Assembly (NCBI GenBank): GCA_902560875.1
Contig: CACENO010000003.1
Location: 1-64,000, forward strand
From: an uncultured Prochlorococcus sp.
Lineage (GTDB): Bacteria; Cyanobacteriota; Cyanobacteriia; PCC-6307; Cyanobiaceae
Length of the DNA: 64,000 bases
Direction of reading: 5' to 3'
The notes under the pieces were generated by a model, which was given only the letters and a program-made list of their open reading frames with translations, had not been told where the DNA came from and did not search any database. Within the stretch, counting starts at the first letter, position 1. Each line of letters begins with the position of its first letter. A program made the position numbers and the translations under genes. This document shows, one piece after another, positions 46,202 to 54,754 of this stretch.

Positions 46202-47662
46202 ATGGTGAATAATCCACTTCGGCTAACTGCAGCGCCTATTCAATTTGGCACTGATGGATGGCGCGGGGTATTGGGAGTTGATATCACCCTTGAAAGGTTA
46301 TTGCTAGTTTCTGCCGCTGCGTCTAGAGAATTGGAATATCGGGCTCCCTTAGAGCTTAAGAGTCGAAAGATAGTTATTGGATATGATCGGCGTTTCCTTG
46401 CTCCTGAACTTGCTGAAGCAATTACGTCTGCGGTAAGAGGTTGCAATTTAGAGCCCCTTTTGACAGATACATCTGTGCCTACTCCAGCTTGTAGTTGGGC
46501 TGTAGTTCAAAAGAAGGCTTTAGGTGCCTTGATTATTACGGCGAGTCATAATCCACCAGAGTGGTTGGGCTTAAAGATTAAGGATCATTTGGGAGGTTCT
46601 GTCGAAGAAAGTTTCACTAAGGCAGTTGAGGAAAGGCTTAGTTTAGGTGCAATCACCATTCCAATTGAGGGAAATACGGAACAATTTGCTGCCCGGGAAG
46701 AACATTTGCGAGGGCTGCAAAGCAAATTTGATATATCTGCTCTTGTTTTTGGATTAGAGCAAATAGGTGTAAAAATTATTGTTGATCCAATGCATGGCTC
46801 TGCAGCAGGGTGTGTCGCTGAGCTACTTGGACAATTTAGTGATGGTCTTGTTAAAGAAATTCGTGGGGAAAGAGATACATTGTTTGGGGGAAATCCACCA
46901 GAGCCATTAGCGCCTTATTTGAAACAGATCATTCAAGCCGTGGAATTGAATGCGAATAAGGGGCAATCTACTTTGGGGTTGGTTTTTGATGGAGATGGAG
47001 ACCGAATAGCCGCGATAGATGAAAAAGGAAGGTTTTGTAGCACACAATTATTAATGCCTCTTCTTATCGATCATCTTGCAAGGTCTCGAAAATTGCCTGG
47101 TTGTATTGTTAAAACTGTAAGTGGCTCTGATTTGATGCGTTTAGTGGCTGAAGATCTTGGTCGAGAAGTTATTGAATTACCTGTAGGTTTCAAGTACATA
47201 GCTGCCGAAATGCTTTCAAGAAATGTACTTATTGGTGGTGAGGAATCAGGCGGATTAGGCTTTGGTGGACACTTACCAGAAAGGGATGCCTTATTTGCCT
47301 GCTTGTTTTTATTAGAGGCAATTACTGTAAGTGGTAAACCTCTTGGGGAAAACTTAGATGATTTGAAGAATCGATTTGGGTCGAGTTTTTATGAGCGTAT
47401 TGATCTGCGACTTAAAAATATGACTTCAAGGCAGCATTTAGAAAAAAATCTCAAAATGAACCCTCCATCTTCTGTGGCTGATATACCAGTTGTTGATGTT
47501 ATTACTACTGATGGAGTAAAACTAAGGCTGGGTAATTTGCATTGGTTAATGTTCCGATTTTCTGGTACTGAGCCTCTTTTAAGAATTTATTGTGAAGCTC
47601 CTACAAAAGAACAAGTAGATTTAGCTTTGAATTGGGCAAGACAATTTGCGGAGAAAGAATGA
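46202..47662 (+). CDS. Phosphoglucomutase/phosphomannomutase family enzyme
   Basis: An alpha-D-phosphohexomutase of 486 aa. Motifs are FGTDGWRGVLGVDIT at the N-terminus, the phosphoserine loop ITASHNPPEWLGLKIKD near residue 120, the metal site LVFDGDGDRIAAIDE near 265 and the phosphate-binding RFSGTEPLLRIYCE near the end. Substrate preference (glucose, mannose) is not determinable by eye. I take the ATG at 46202 over the TTG at 46196. Its stop overlaps rdgB's ATG. Confidence 0.9.
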   Translation: MVNNPLRLTAAPIQFGTDGWRGVLGVDITLERLLLVSAAASRELEYRAPLELKSRKIVIGYDRRFLAPELAEAITSAVRGCNLEPLLTDTSVPTPACSWAVVQKKALGALIITASHNPPEWLGLKIKDHLGGSVEESFTKAVEERLSLGAITIPIEGNTEQFAAREEHLRGLQSKFDISALVFGLEQIGVKIIVDPMHGSAAGCVAELLGQFSDGLVKEIRGERDTLFGGNPPEPLAPYLKQIIQAVELNANKGQSTLGLVFDGDGDRIAAIDEKGRFCSTQLLMPLLIDHLARSRKLPGCIVKTVSGSDLMRLVAEDLGREVIELPVGFKYIAAEMLSRNVLIGGEESGGLGFGGHLPERDALFACLFLLEAITVSGKPLGENLDDLKNRFGSSFYERIDLRLKNMTSRQHLEKNLKMNPPSSVADIPVVDVITTDGVKLRLGNLHWLMFRFSGTEPLLRIYCEAPTKEQVDLALNWARQFAEKE

Positions 47663-48279
47663 ATCAAAAAAAATCAAAGAAATTAAAATTAGTTATTGCT
47701 AGTAGTAATGCTGGGAAAATTATAGAATTTCGTAAGTTACTTGACGATTTCCCATTAGAGATTATTGGGCAGCCGAAAGATTTTTATGTTGAGGAAAATG
47801 GCAAGACTTTTGCTGAAAATGCTCGAATAAAGGCTATTGCAGTAGCTAAAGAAACTGGACATTTGTCTTTATCTGATGATTCTGGCTTGTGTGTAGATTC
47901 CTTAGACGGCAGGCCTGGTGTTTTCTCATCTAGATATGCCAACAGCGATAAAGAACGAATTTCTCGATTACTAGGAGAGATGGAAAATATTCTTGCTCGA
48001 AGTGCTTATTTTTGTGCAGCGCTATGTTTAGCTTCTCCATTTCAAGAGATTCTTCTTGAAGTAGAGGGGCAATGTAAAGGCTTGATTACTAATTCACCTC
48101 GAGGAAATAAAGGATTTGGATATGACCCAATCTTTGAAGTGGTAGGGAGTGGTTTGACTTTTGCCGAAATGGGATCAGATGAAAAGCAGGCAAGAAGTCA
48201 TAGAGGAAAAGCATTTGCATTGCTTAAGCCAGGTATCGAGAAGCTATTAAATTCTCAATTTTTTCTTAGTAGTTTATGA
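47659..48279 (+). CDS. rdgB: Non-canonical purine NTP pyrophosphatase (RdgB/HAM1)
   Basis: Removes ITP, dITP and XTP from the nucleotide pool. Signature residues lie in IASSNAGKIIEFRKLL near residue 15, ARIKAIAVAKETGHLSLSDDSGLCVDSLDGRPGVFSSRYA near 60-90, and the C-terminal GFGYDPIFEV near 155, followed by the SHRGKAF lysine region. The ATG at 47659 overlaps the previous stop (ATGA), so the 206-aa form is right; the ORF-track start at 47632 is inside the mutase gene. Confidence 0.95.
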   Translation: MNQKKSKKLKLVIASSNAGKIIEFRKLLDDFPLEIIGQPKDFYVEENGKTFAENARIKAIAVAKETGHLSLSDDSGLCVDSLDGRPGVFSSRYANSDKERISRLLGEMENILARSAYFCAALCLASPFQEILLEVEGQCKGLITNSPRGNKGFGYDPIFEVVGSGLTFAEMGSDEKQARSHRGKAFALLKPGIEKLLNSQFFLSSL

Positions 48280-48384
48280 TCTTTACTTTTATACAGGAGT
48301 GCACATAATTATATAGTTATTAACTTTTTAAAACAAATCTATTCAATTTTTTATACAGACGTACTTGTACTCTTCCAGTTTAAA

Positions 48385-49878
48385 TTATAATTCTGAGACC
48401 CAGCTTCCATGTAATCCATGAGGGATTGATATTGGCAATGGAACGATAGATTCCTCATCCAGATTATTGGCTTTTAGAATTACTAGATCTGTTCCGCAGC
48501 GTTCTCCGTTCCATACTAGAACTAGTATCCATCCGTCATCCTCTACTTGAGAGTTTGGCCTTGGAACCATTAATGGCTCACTTACAAAACCTAGTGGACC
48601 AGCACTCCAAATGCATTCTTCAAGGGTTAATAAGTTGATTTTTTTAATCCCTTGAAGAGGGGCATAGCCTTCTTCTTTTCCTGCAATTGCCATCCAACTA
48701 AACTGAGCTTGTACACCTTGCTTTAGTGGATTAACCATTGCAAATTCACAACATTGCTTACTAAACTTTGTTTTTGAAACTTGTTTGTTTAAGAGGTTGA
48801 TTTCACATCGTGAAAGTATTCCTGCAGGTATTAGATCGAAATTCATTTTAAGGAAATCTTCCTTAGGACCTACTTCAGGAAAATCTGGATAATGGATGCT
48901 GTCGATAATTAGTTTATTTTCTTGTTCATAAGCATTGACATGGTGGAAAACAAAGCCATCTGGAGCATCAAATATTTGAGGGGATTGACCTGCGTAAGAT
49001 CCACAATCTCTAGGGATTAACCAAAACTTTCCTTTTGCTCCTTGTTTTGAAGAAAGACATTGAGCCGCACCTTTTTGTCCTAGCACAAATGGAAGTGGAT
49101 TAAACGAAATTGCATTTTGCAAAAATATCGCCCAGTTTGGTGTAATTGCAAAGTCATGAAGGAAGCAAAAACCATCGAAGATATCTTCTCTACTGCTTAT
49201 AAGCTCCCCGGCATTTCCCTCTTCTGAGGAAAACTCCATTAGCCGAACACGGCTTTTGGGCCCAGTTTTTACTCCAAAGGTGACCATGCGACGAGAGCTA
49301 TGGTGTCCTGGGTCAAAGCGAGGATGAGCACTAAAAGGTTCTTTAGGTTGAAGTGCACCATTAAGGCTTGAGACCCCATATGTTTCAAGAGTTATTGGAT
49401 CAAGTGCATATGGACTTGCTGCCTCCCATAGAGCCAAGAGTTGCCCCCCAAGCTTCACGACATTTGTATTGGCAATGTTTTTGAAGCGAATATCAAATGC
49501 ATTTGCTATAGGGCCACCTGGCCTTTGAGTCCCGAATACACCTCTGTAGAGAAATTTTCCTGCTTCTTCTTCTTCTTGCCATTCTTTAGTACGAATAAAT
49601 CGATTACTAAGGTTTGCTTCGCCCTTTTGGAAATGTATAGAAGCGATCATTCCATCCCCATCGAAAGGATGATGCACTCGTTGCCCATTGCGCTCAAGTC
49701 TTCCAGGACCATTCCTGTAAAAGAAGCCGCAAAGATCTTTTGGAATTTTTCCTTTAATGGAATGAAGAGGAACTTTATTCAGCTCTTTCTGAACATTGCA
49801 GTAACCGCTTGCCCAGGCTTGTCGATCAAAATCCCTTGATTCCTTGGAGGAGACTTGATTTATAGCAAATGTGGACAC
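48385..49878 (-). CDS. Carotenoid cleavage oxygenase (RPE65/CCD family)
   Basis: A 497-aa seven-bladed-propeller dioxygenase. Iron-binding histidines are in AHPRFDPG near residue 185, FLHDFAITPNWAIF near 240, FHHVNAYEQ near 305 and the C-terminal PHGLHGSWV. The N-terminal YRNGPGRLERNGQRVHHPFDGDGMI is typical. Cyanobacterial relatives cleave apocarotenoids to retinal or other aldehydes; the substrate here is unknown. GTG start at 49878. Convergent with rdgB. Confidence 0.92.
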   Translation of the reverse strand: MSTFAINQVSSKESRDFDRQAWASGYCNVQKELNKVPLHSIKGKIPKDLCGFFYRNGPGRLERNGQRVHHPFDGDGMIASIHFQKGEANLSNRFIRTKEWQEEEEAGKFLYRGVFGTQRPGGPIANAFDIRFKNIANTNVVKLGGQLLALWEAASPYALDPITLETYGVSSLNGALQPKEPFSAHPRFDPGHHSSRRMVTFGVKTGPKSRVRLMEFSSEEGNAGELISSREDIFDGFCFLHDFAITPNWAIFLQNAISFNPLPFVLGQKGAAQCLSSKQGAKGKFWLIPRDCGSYAGQSPQIFDAPDGFVFHHVNAYEQENKLIIDSIHYPDFPEVGPKEDFLKMNFDLIPAGILSRCEINLLNKQVSKTKFSKQCCEFAMVNPLKQGVQAQFSWMAIAGKEEGYAPLQGIKKINLLTLEECIWSAGPLGFVSEPLMVPRPNSQVEDDGWILVLVWNGERCGTDLVILKANNLDEESIVPLPISIPHGLHGSWVSEL

Positions 49879-49956
49879 AGGCTTGTTTTTGGATTGGGCT
49901 TAATGATCGCGCAAAAGGTATTTATTCTGTGAGTAATTAATGGGTAAAGCCAATTT

Positions 49957-50574
49957 TTAGGCTTGAGTGCCAGCTTGCTCAAGCACTCCTTTAGAACTAG
50001 GAACACTTCCTGAGCGTCGGGCATCAAATTCAGTGGCCATTCGAAGGGCTCGTGCAAAGGCTTTGAAGCATGCCTCAACAATATGGTGAGAATTTGTTCC
50101 CGCCAACTGGCGAATATGCAAAGTCATTCCACTATTATTTACAACTGCACTAAAAAACTCTTTGACTAGTTCAGTGTCATAGGTGCCAATCTTCTGAGAA
50201 GGAATATTTAGCTCATAACTTAGATGTGGCCGCCCAGAGCAATCGAGTACTACTTGAACTAATGCTTCATCCAGCGGTGCAACAAAATGACCGAAACGAT
50301 TAATTCCTTTGCAATCCCCTAATGCCTTAGAGAGAGCTTGACCAAATGCGATCCCAACATCTTCATTCGTATGGTGATCATCGATGTGGGTATCTCCCGT
50401 GGCGCGTATTTCTATATCTAACAGTCCATGACTAGATATTTGATGGATCATGTGATCAAGGAATGCAACACCAGTTGAAATGTTGGGCTTCCCATTGCCA
50501 TCTAGATCAAGCCGAATCAGGACGTTTGTTTCGCCTGTTATTCGATGAACTTCACTTTGTCGAAAAGAATTCAT
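49957..50574 (-). CDS. hisB: Imidazoleglycerol-phosphate dehydratase
   Basis: Dehydrates IGP in histidine synthesis, using manganese. Visible motifs are [17 protein letters not shown] near residue 35, [22 protein letters not shown] near 62 with metal histidines, and the C-terminal [19 protein letters not shown] near 165. The length of 205 aa corresponds to the monofunctional dehydratase, without the phosphatase domain fused in enterobacteria. ATG at 50574. fabI lies upstream, divided by 33 bases. Confidence 0.96.
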   Translation of the reverse strand: MNSFRQSEVHRITGETNVLIRLDLDGNGKPNISTGVAFLDHMIHQISSHGLLDIEIRATGDTHIDDHHTNEDVGIAFGQALSKALGDCKGINRFGHFVAPLDEALVQVVLDCSGRPHLSYELNIPSQKIGTYDTELVKEFFSAVVNNSGMTLHIRQLAGTNSHHIVEACFKAFARALRMATEFDARRSGSVPSSKGVLEQAGTQA

Positions 50575-50606
50575 ATCTCAAACCTCCAAAGATTGTTTTG
50601 ATTAAA

Positions 50607-51389
50607 TCACATCCCATTAATGCAATATCCTGCGTCAACGTAAATAGTTTGACCTGATATCCCACTTGCCATATCACTCAATAAGAATGTTGCTGTATTG
50701 CCAACCTCAATTTGGGTAACTGTTCTTCTCAATGGAGCTTTCTCCTCCACATTATGAATCATATCTAGAATTCCACCTATAGCAGAACTTGCCAAGGTTC
50801 TAATTGGACCAGCACTGATGGCATTAACTCTGACTTGTCTTTCCGGGCCTAATTCTGCTGATAGGTATCGCACTGAGGCTTCTAAAGCGGCCTTCGCTAC
50901 ACCCATTACGTTGTAGTTGGGAATGGCTCTTTCAGCTCCAAGGTAAGTCAGTGTGACGACACCTGCACCCTCACTAAATAAAGGTTTAGCTTGATTGCAA
51001 AGTGGAGCTAAGGAATATGCGCTTATTTCTAAAGCTCGTGAAAACCCTTCGGCTGTAGTGGCACTGTAATCGCCTATTAGTTCTTCTTTTCCTGCAAATG
51101 CTAAGCAATGAACTAAGCCATCTAATTGTCCCCACTTTTCTTTTATAGATGTAAATACTTCTTTTATTTGGTTTTGATCTTGAACATTCAGTGGGAGAAA
51201 CAAGCTTGGCTTTAGTGGTGCTGTTAATTCTTTGACTTTTGCTTCAAAACGACCTTTCTCATCTGGGAGATAAGTAATACCAAGCTCGGCGCCTGCTGCT
51301 TTTAGTTGTTGGGCAATCCCCCAGGCAATAGAACGATTGTTCGCGATGCCTGTTACGAGAATCTTCTTGTTACTTAGATCTAAAAGCAT
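50607..51389 (-). CDS. fabI: Enoyl-[acyl-carrier-protein] reductase (NADH)
   Basis: Last reduction of each cycle of type II fatty-acid synthesis. The FabI glycine pattern is LVTGIANNRSIAWGIAQQLKAAGAE, and the catalytic Y-x6-K is YNVMGVAKAALEASVRYL near residue 157. The last part, GISGQTIYVDAGYCINGM, matches family ends. The start is ATG 51389, giving 260 aa as in other FabI; the ORF-track start at 51440 adds an unlikely leader. Confidence 0.95.
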   Translation of the reverse strand: MLLDLSNKKILVTGIANNRSIAWGIAQQLKAAGAELGITYLPDEKGRFEAKVKELTAPLKPSLFLPLNVQDQNQIKEVFTSIKEKWGQLDGLVHCLAFAGKEELIGDYSATTAEGFSRALEISAYSLAPLCNQAKPLFSEGAGVVTLTYLGAERAIPNYNVMGVAKAALEASVRYLSAELGPERQVRVNAISAGPIRTLASSAIGGILDMIHNVEEKAPLRRTVTQIEVGNTATFLLSDMASGISGQTIYVDAGYCINGM

Positions 51390-51520
51390 CAGGAGCAATT
51401 TGTGGAAGTACCGACTTGATTCTCTCCTATTGCAGTGCATTCTTTTGATTGGCTACAAAAAATTCCTAATATCACTACTAATTCTGATTTAGCTAAAAAT
51501 GATAGAGATGCTTTGAAGTC

Positions 51521-52141
51521 ATGGTTAAGACTGCTTCGGAAATGCTGCCGCTTGGCACTCCAATGCCTGATTTCAGCCTGCCTGTTGTTGAGACAACAAA
51601 TTTTATTGCTACCTCACCTCTACATGGCTTAAAGACTCTGAACAGCACCATGTTCGAAGAGAAGATTATTTTGTTGATGATTATTTGTGCTCATTGCCCT
51701 TTCGTGAAGCATATTGAGTCTGAGTTGACGAATTTGGAGAGAGAGTATGGAAAACTAATACAGATGATTGCTGTTTCAAGTAATAGCTTGATTACACATC
51801 CTCAGGATGCACCAGAGTATCTTTTACTTCAGGCCAATGAAGCCGGTTGGCACTTCCCTTATTTATTTGATTCGGATCAAACTCTTGCAAAAGATTTAAA
51901 GGCGGCATGTACTCCTGACTTTTTTCTTTTTGCTCCAGCCAAAGATCGGGTTTCTAGATTGCAATATCGAGGTCAGCTAGATGGAAGCAGGCCTGGTAAT
52001 GATGTGAGTTTGACTGGTCAAGATTTAAGGGGTGCTTTTGAAGCATTATTGAATGGCAAAGCAGTTAGTTCAGATCAAAAACCTTCTATTGGATGCAATA
52101 TTAAGTGGCACCCTGGGAAAGAGCCGTCTTGGTTTCGTTGA
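51521..52141 (+). CDS. Thioredoxin-like/redoxin family protein
   Basis: A 206-aa AhpC/TSA-like redoxin. After PLGTPMPDFSLPVVETT comes ILLMIICAHCPFVKHIESEL, with the CxxC pair CAHC near residue 66 followed by PFVK, typical of one thioredoxin subfamily of cyanobacteria. Later ACTPDFFLFAPAKDRVSRLQYRGQLDGSRP matches the C-terminal redoxin core. The cellular partner is not known. ATG at 51521, divergent from fabI. Confidence 0.83.
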   Translation: MVKTASEMLPLGTPMPDFSLPVVETTNFIATSPLHGLKTLNSTMFEEKIILLMIICAHCPFVKHIESELTNLEREYGKLIQMIAVSSNSLITHPQDAPEYLLLQANEAGWHFPYLFDSDQTLAKDLKAACTPDFFLFAPAKDRVSRLQYRGQLDGSRPGNDVSLTGQDLRGAFEALLNGKAVSSDQKPSIGCNIKWHPGKEPSWFR

Positions 52142-52195
52142 TTTTTCTGGATTGAAATTCTCATTTTTGCTTTGGCAAGTCCTAATGTTGTTAGC

Positions 52196-53374
52196 ATGCA
52201 GGTTCCACCTTTTAGTCTCTCAAAGCAACTTCTCGAATTAAGGCCTGAACTGGAAGAGGCCGTTTTGAGTGTCTTGCACAGTGGCCATTACATAGGGGGT
52301 AAAGAGGTCTCTACGTTTGAGGAATCTTTTGCTTCTAGCGTTGGGGTGCCTTATGCAGTTGGATGCAATAGTGGGACAGATGCATTGATTCTTGCGTTAA
52401 GGGCATTAGACATAGGACCAGGAGACGAAGTTATTACATGTTCCTTTAGTTTTTTTGCTACTGCAGAAGCGATTAGCGCTGTAGGTGCAAAACCAGTATT
52501 TGTTGATGTGAGTAGAGATGATTATTTAATTAATTTGTATGAGGTAGAAAAAGTAATTACACCAGCCTCTAGATGCATTTTGCCGGTGCATCTTTTTGGT
52601 TGTCCGGTGAATATGGAACATGTAATTAGATTGGCTACTAAGTTTAACTTGAAAGTTATCGAGGATTGTGCCCAGGCTTGTGGTACCAAGTGGAATGGAA
52701 GGCCTGTAGGAAGTTGGGGCGATATTGGTTGTTTTAGTTTCTTTCCTACTAAGAACCTTGGAGCTGCAGGCGATGGAGGAGCTATAACGACTAATGATGA
52801 TTTGATTGCTCAAAGGGTTCGTGAATTAGCAATTCATGGAATGCCTCGTCGATATTTACATACAAATCTTGGATATAACAGTAGATTAGATGCTATTCAA
52901 GCTGCCATATTAAATGTCAAATTACCATGCTTAAACCAATGGATTAAACAAAGACAAGTTGTTGCTGATAGGTATTTGGATTTCTTAAAAGATATTCCAG
53001 GGATTGAAATGCCTGATATTTCAATCCGAACAGGCATGGTTCATTCTTGGAATCAATTTGTTGTAAAAGTGAACAACATTAATTTTCAAAAGAGTAATAC
53101 TACTATTCAATCTTTTTGGGAGAGTTTTGGAGATAGTAACAATCCTCGTGATATTTTAAAAGTAAAACTTAGTGATCAAGGAATAAATACAATTATATAT
53201 TACCCAATCCCTATACATTTGCAGCCTGCATATGATAATTTGAATCATAAGGAAGGCGACTTACCAGTTACAGAGCAATTATGCAAAGAAGTATTGAGTT
53301 TACCTATTTTTCCGGAAATCACTTATGAAGAACAAGATCATGTGATTTCAGTGCTCCAATCATTATTTTTATAA
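52196..53374 (+). CDS. DegT/DnrJ/EryC1/StrS-family sugar aminotransferase
   Basis: PLP-dependent aminotransferase acting on nucleotide-linked keto sugars, for surface polysaccharide building. Motifs are HSGHYIGGKEVSTFEESFA near residue 30, VGCNSGTDALILALRAL near 57, EDCAQACGTKW near 160, and GCFSFFPTKNLGAAGDGGAI with the PLP lysine near 185. The 392-aa form starts at ATG 52196; a TTG at 52172 would add eight residues. It is a lone gene, not in a sugar cluster. Confidence 0.9.
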   Translation: MQVPPFSLSKQLLELRPELEEAVLSVLHSGHYIGGKEVSTFEESFASSVGVPYAVGCNSGTDALILALRALDIGPGDEVITCSFSFFATAEAISAVGAKPVFVDVSRDDYLINLYEVEKVITPASRCILPVHLFGCPVNMEHVIRLATKFNLKVIEDCAQACGTKWNGRPVGSWGDIGCFSFFPTKNLGAAGDGGAITTNDDLIAQRVRELAIHGMPRRYLHTNLGYNSRLDAIQAAILNVKLPCLNQWIKQRQVVADRYLDFLKDIPGIEMPDISIRTGMVHSWNQFVVKVNNINFQKSNTTIQSFWESFGDSNNPRDILKVKLSDQGINTIIYYPIPIHLQPAYDNLNHKEGDLPVTEQLCKEVLSLPIFPEITYEEQDHVISVLQSLFL

Positions 53375-53498
53375 ATTTTAAATTTTTTTCAGTTCTATTT
53401 GTTTTAATTAGTAAGAGTGATAATTGTATTTAATAATAAGCTTAAATATTAAATTTATTCACCATTGGACTTCTGTGAGAAGCAATTAATTCCCATAG

Positions 53499-54059
53499 TT
53501 ACAACTTTAAGTATTGACAAGCCCTGTGCCAGGCTGTAATGCTTTTGCCATCTAGGAGTTCTTCACCATTTGAGATATATTTGTTTAATTCATCTTTTGT
53601 TAAATGAAGAATCTCGATATCTTCATCTTCATCGCCAGGCGGTTTTACCTCTAATTTTGATAGATCACGAGCTAAAAACATATGAATAATTTCATCTGAA
53701 TATCCAGGGCATGGACTCATCTCTCCAAGAAAGTCCCATTTCGAAGCTTTGTACCCTGACTCTTCTGCTAATTCTCTTTTCATTGAATCTAGGGGGTTTT
53801 CCTTAGCTTCCAATGTCCCAGCAGGGAATTCAAGAATTCGTCTTGAGACGGCAAAGCGATATTGTCTAAGTACAATGATTAGGCCCTCTTTCGTTATAGG
53901 TACCGCTAGAGCAGCCCCAGGGTGCTGAATTACTCCAAAACTTTTTTCAATTCCAATAGGCAACTTTATTCGGTTGATTTTAAAACAAATTTTTCTTGCT
54001 TCCAGTGAGGCAGTTGTTTCCAGCACAATTGATGGTTCTGAAGGAGATAATGGTGTCAT
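53499..54059 (-). CDS. NUDIX hydrolase, ADP-ribose pyrophosphatase type
   Basis: A 186-aa hydrolase of nucleoside diphosphates linked to another moiety. The Nudix box G-x5-E-x7-REUxEExGU is GTLEAKENPLDSMKRELAEESGY near residue 80, preceded by IVLRQYRFAVSRRILEFPAG, the ADP-ribose pyrophosphatase pattern. ATG at 54059. It may share a transcript with folK upstream at 54.1-54.7 kb, 66 bases away. Confidence 0.9.
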   Translation of the reverse strand: MTPLSPSEPSIVLETTASLEARKICFKINRIKLPIGIEKSFGVIQHPGAALAVPITKEGLIIVLRQYRFAVSRRILEFPAGTLEAKENPLDSMKRELAEESGYKASKWDFLGEMSPCPGYSDEIIHMFLARDLSKLEVKPPGDEDEDIEILHLTKDELNKYISNGEELLDGKSITAWHRACQYLKL

Positions 54060-54125
54060 GAAAATAAGAACAATTTATTACAAGAGCGATTTATTTTCAA
54101 TCGAAATGGTTTCTTCACAGAATCC

Positions 54126-54707
54126 TTATTCTTCCCAATTCAAGCTAGGTGGCAAGCGCCGAGGTCCTGTTGTGTTTTTGTTAAGAGCTTCTCCTAATGG
54201 GATGATCACAAAGTCCCTTTCGATTAGGCGTGGGTGGGGGAGAGTTAGAAACTGATTTTTAATTTGTAAGTTTCCCCATGCTAATAGGTCAATATCTAGA
54301 CAACGAGGACCCCAATGATCTTTTGAATCTTGACGATTTCTTCCAAAATCTTTTTCTAGTTTTAAAAATCTTTCTAATAAATTTATTGCATTTTCTTCAT
54401 GAGGATTGAGCAACGCAAGCGAATCCCCATCTACAACAAGTACAGCATTTATGAATAAAGGTTGCTTGGGCGGCCCTCCAATTGGATCTGTTTCAAATAA
54501 TGGTGACCAGCGGTATCTGAGATTGAAAGAATTCTCTTTTGAAATTGATTGTTTTTCGAGAGATGTTGATAACCAATCGCAAATGATTTTTTCAATTTCA
54601 GGCCTTACTGCTACTAAAGTTGCAGTAGGAGGACCTAAGAGACTTGGAAGATTTGCTCCTAAGCCAATTGCAAGAGTTCTGGGTTCCTTTAATGTCGGTG
54701 AGTCCAT
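54126..54707 (-). CDS. folK: HPPK (2-amino-4-hydroxy-6-hydroxymethyldihydropteridine pyrophosphokinase)
   Basis: Transfers pyrophosphate from ATP to hydroxymethyl-dihydropterin in folate synthesis. The start LAIGLGANLPSLLGPP matches the family (GLGSNLGD-like), SPLFETDPIGGPPKQPLFINAVLVVDG is the pterin segment, and LEKDFGRNRQDSKDHWGPRCLDIDLLAWGNL carries the catalytic aspartates near residue 135. I take the ATG at 54707 (193 aa) because the ORF-track start at 54764 overlaps chlD's likely start region. Confidence 0.93.
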   Translation of the reverse strand: MDSPTLKEPRTLAIGLGANLPSLLGPPTATLVAVRPEIEKIICDWLSTSLEKQSISKENSFNLRYRWSPLFETDPIGGPPKQPLFINAVLVVDGDSLALLNPHEENAINLLERFLKLEKDFGRNRQDSKDHWGPRCLDIDLLAWGNLQIKNQFLTLPHPRLIERDFVIIPLGEALNKNTTGPRRLPPSLNWEE

Positions 54708-54754
54708 GAGCCGATCAGTCAGACTGGAGGAAAGTGATTGCTCGGGGGCATCCC

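Noticed and set aside
51435-51632. 65-aa frame beginning MHSFDWLQKIPN before the redoxin gene
   Set aside because: Its second half is the redoxin gene in another frame; the first half alone is too short to support.
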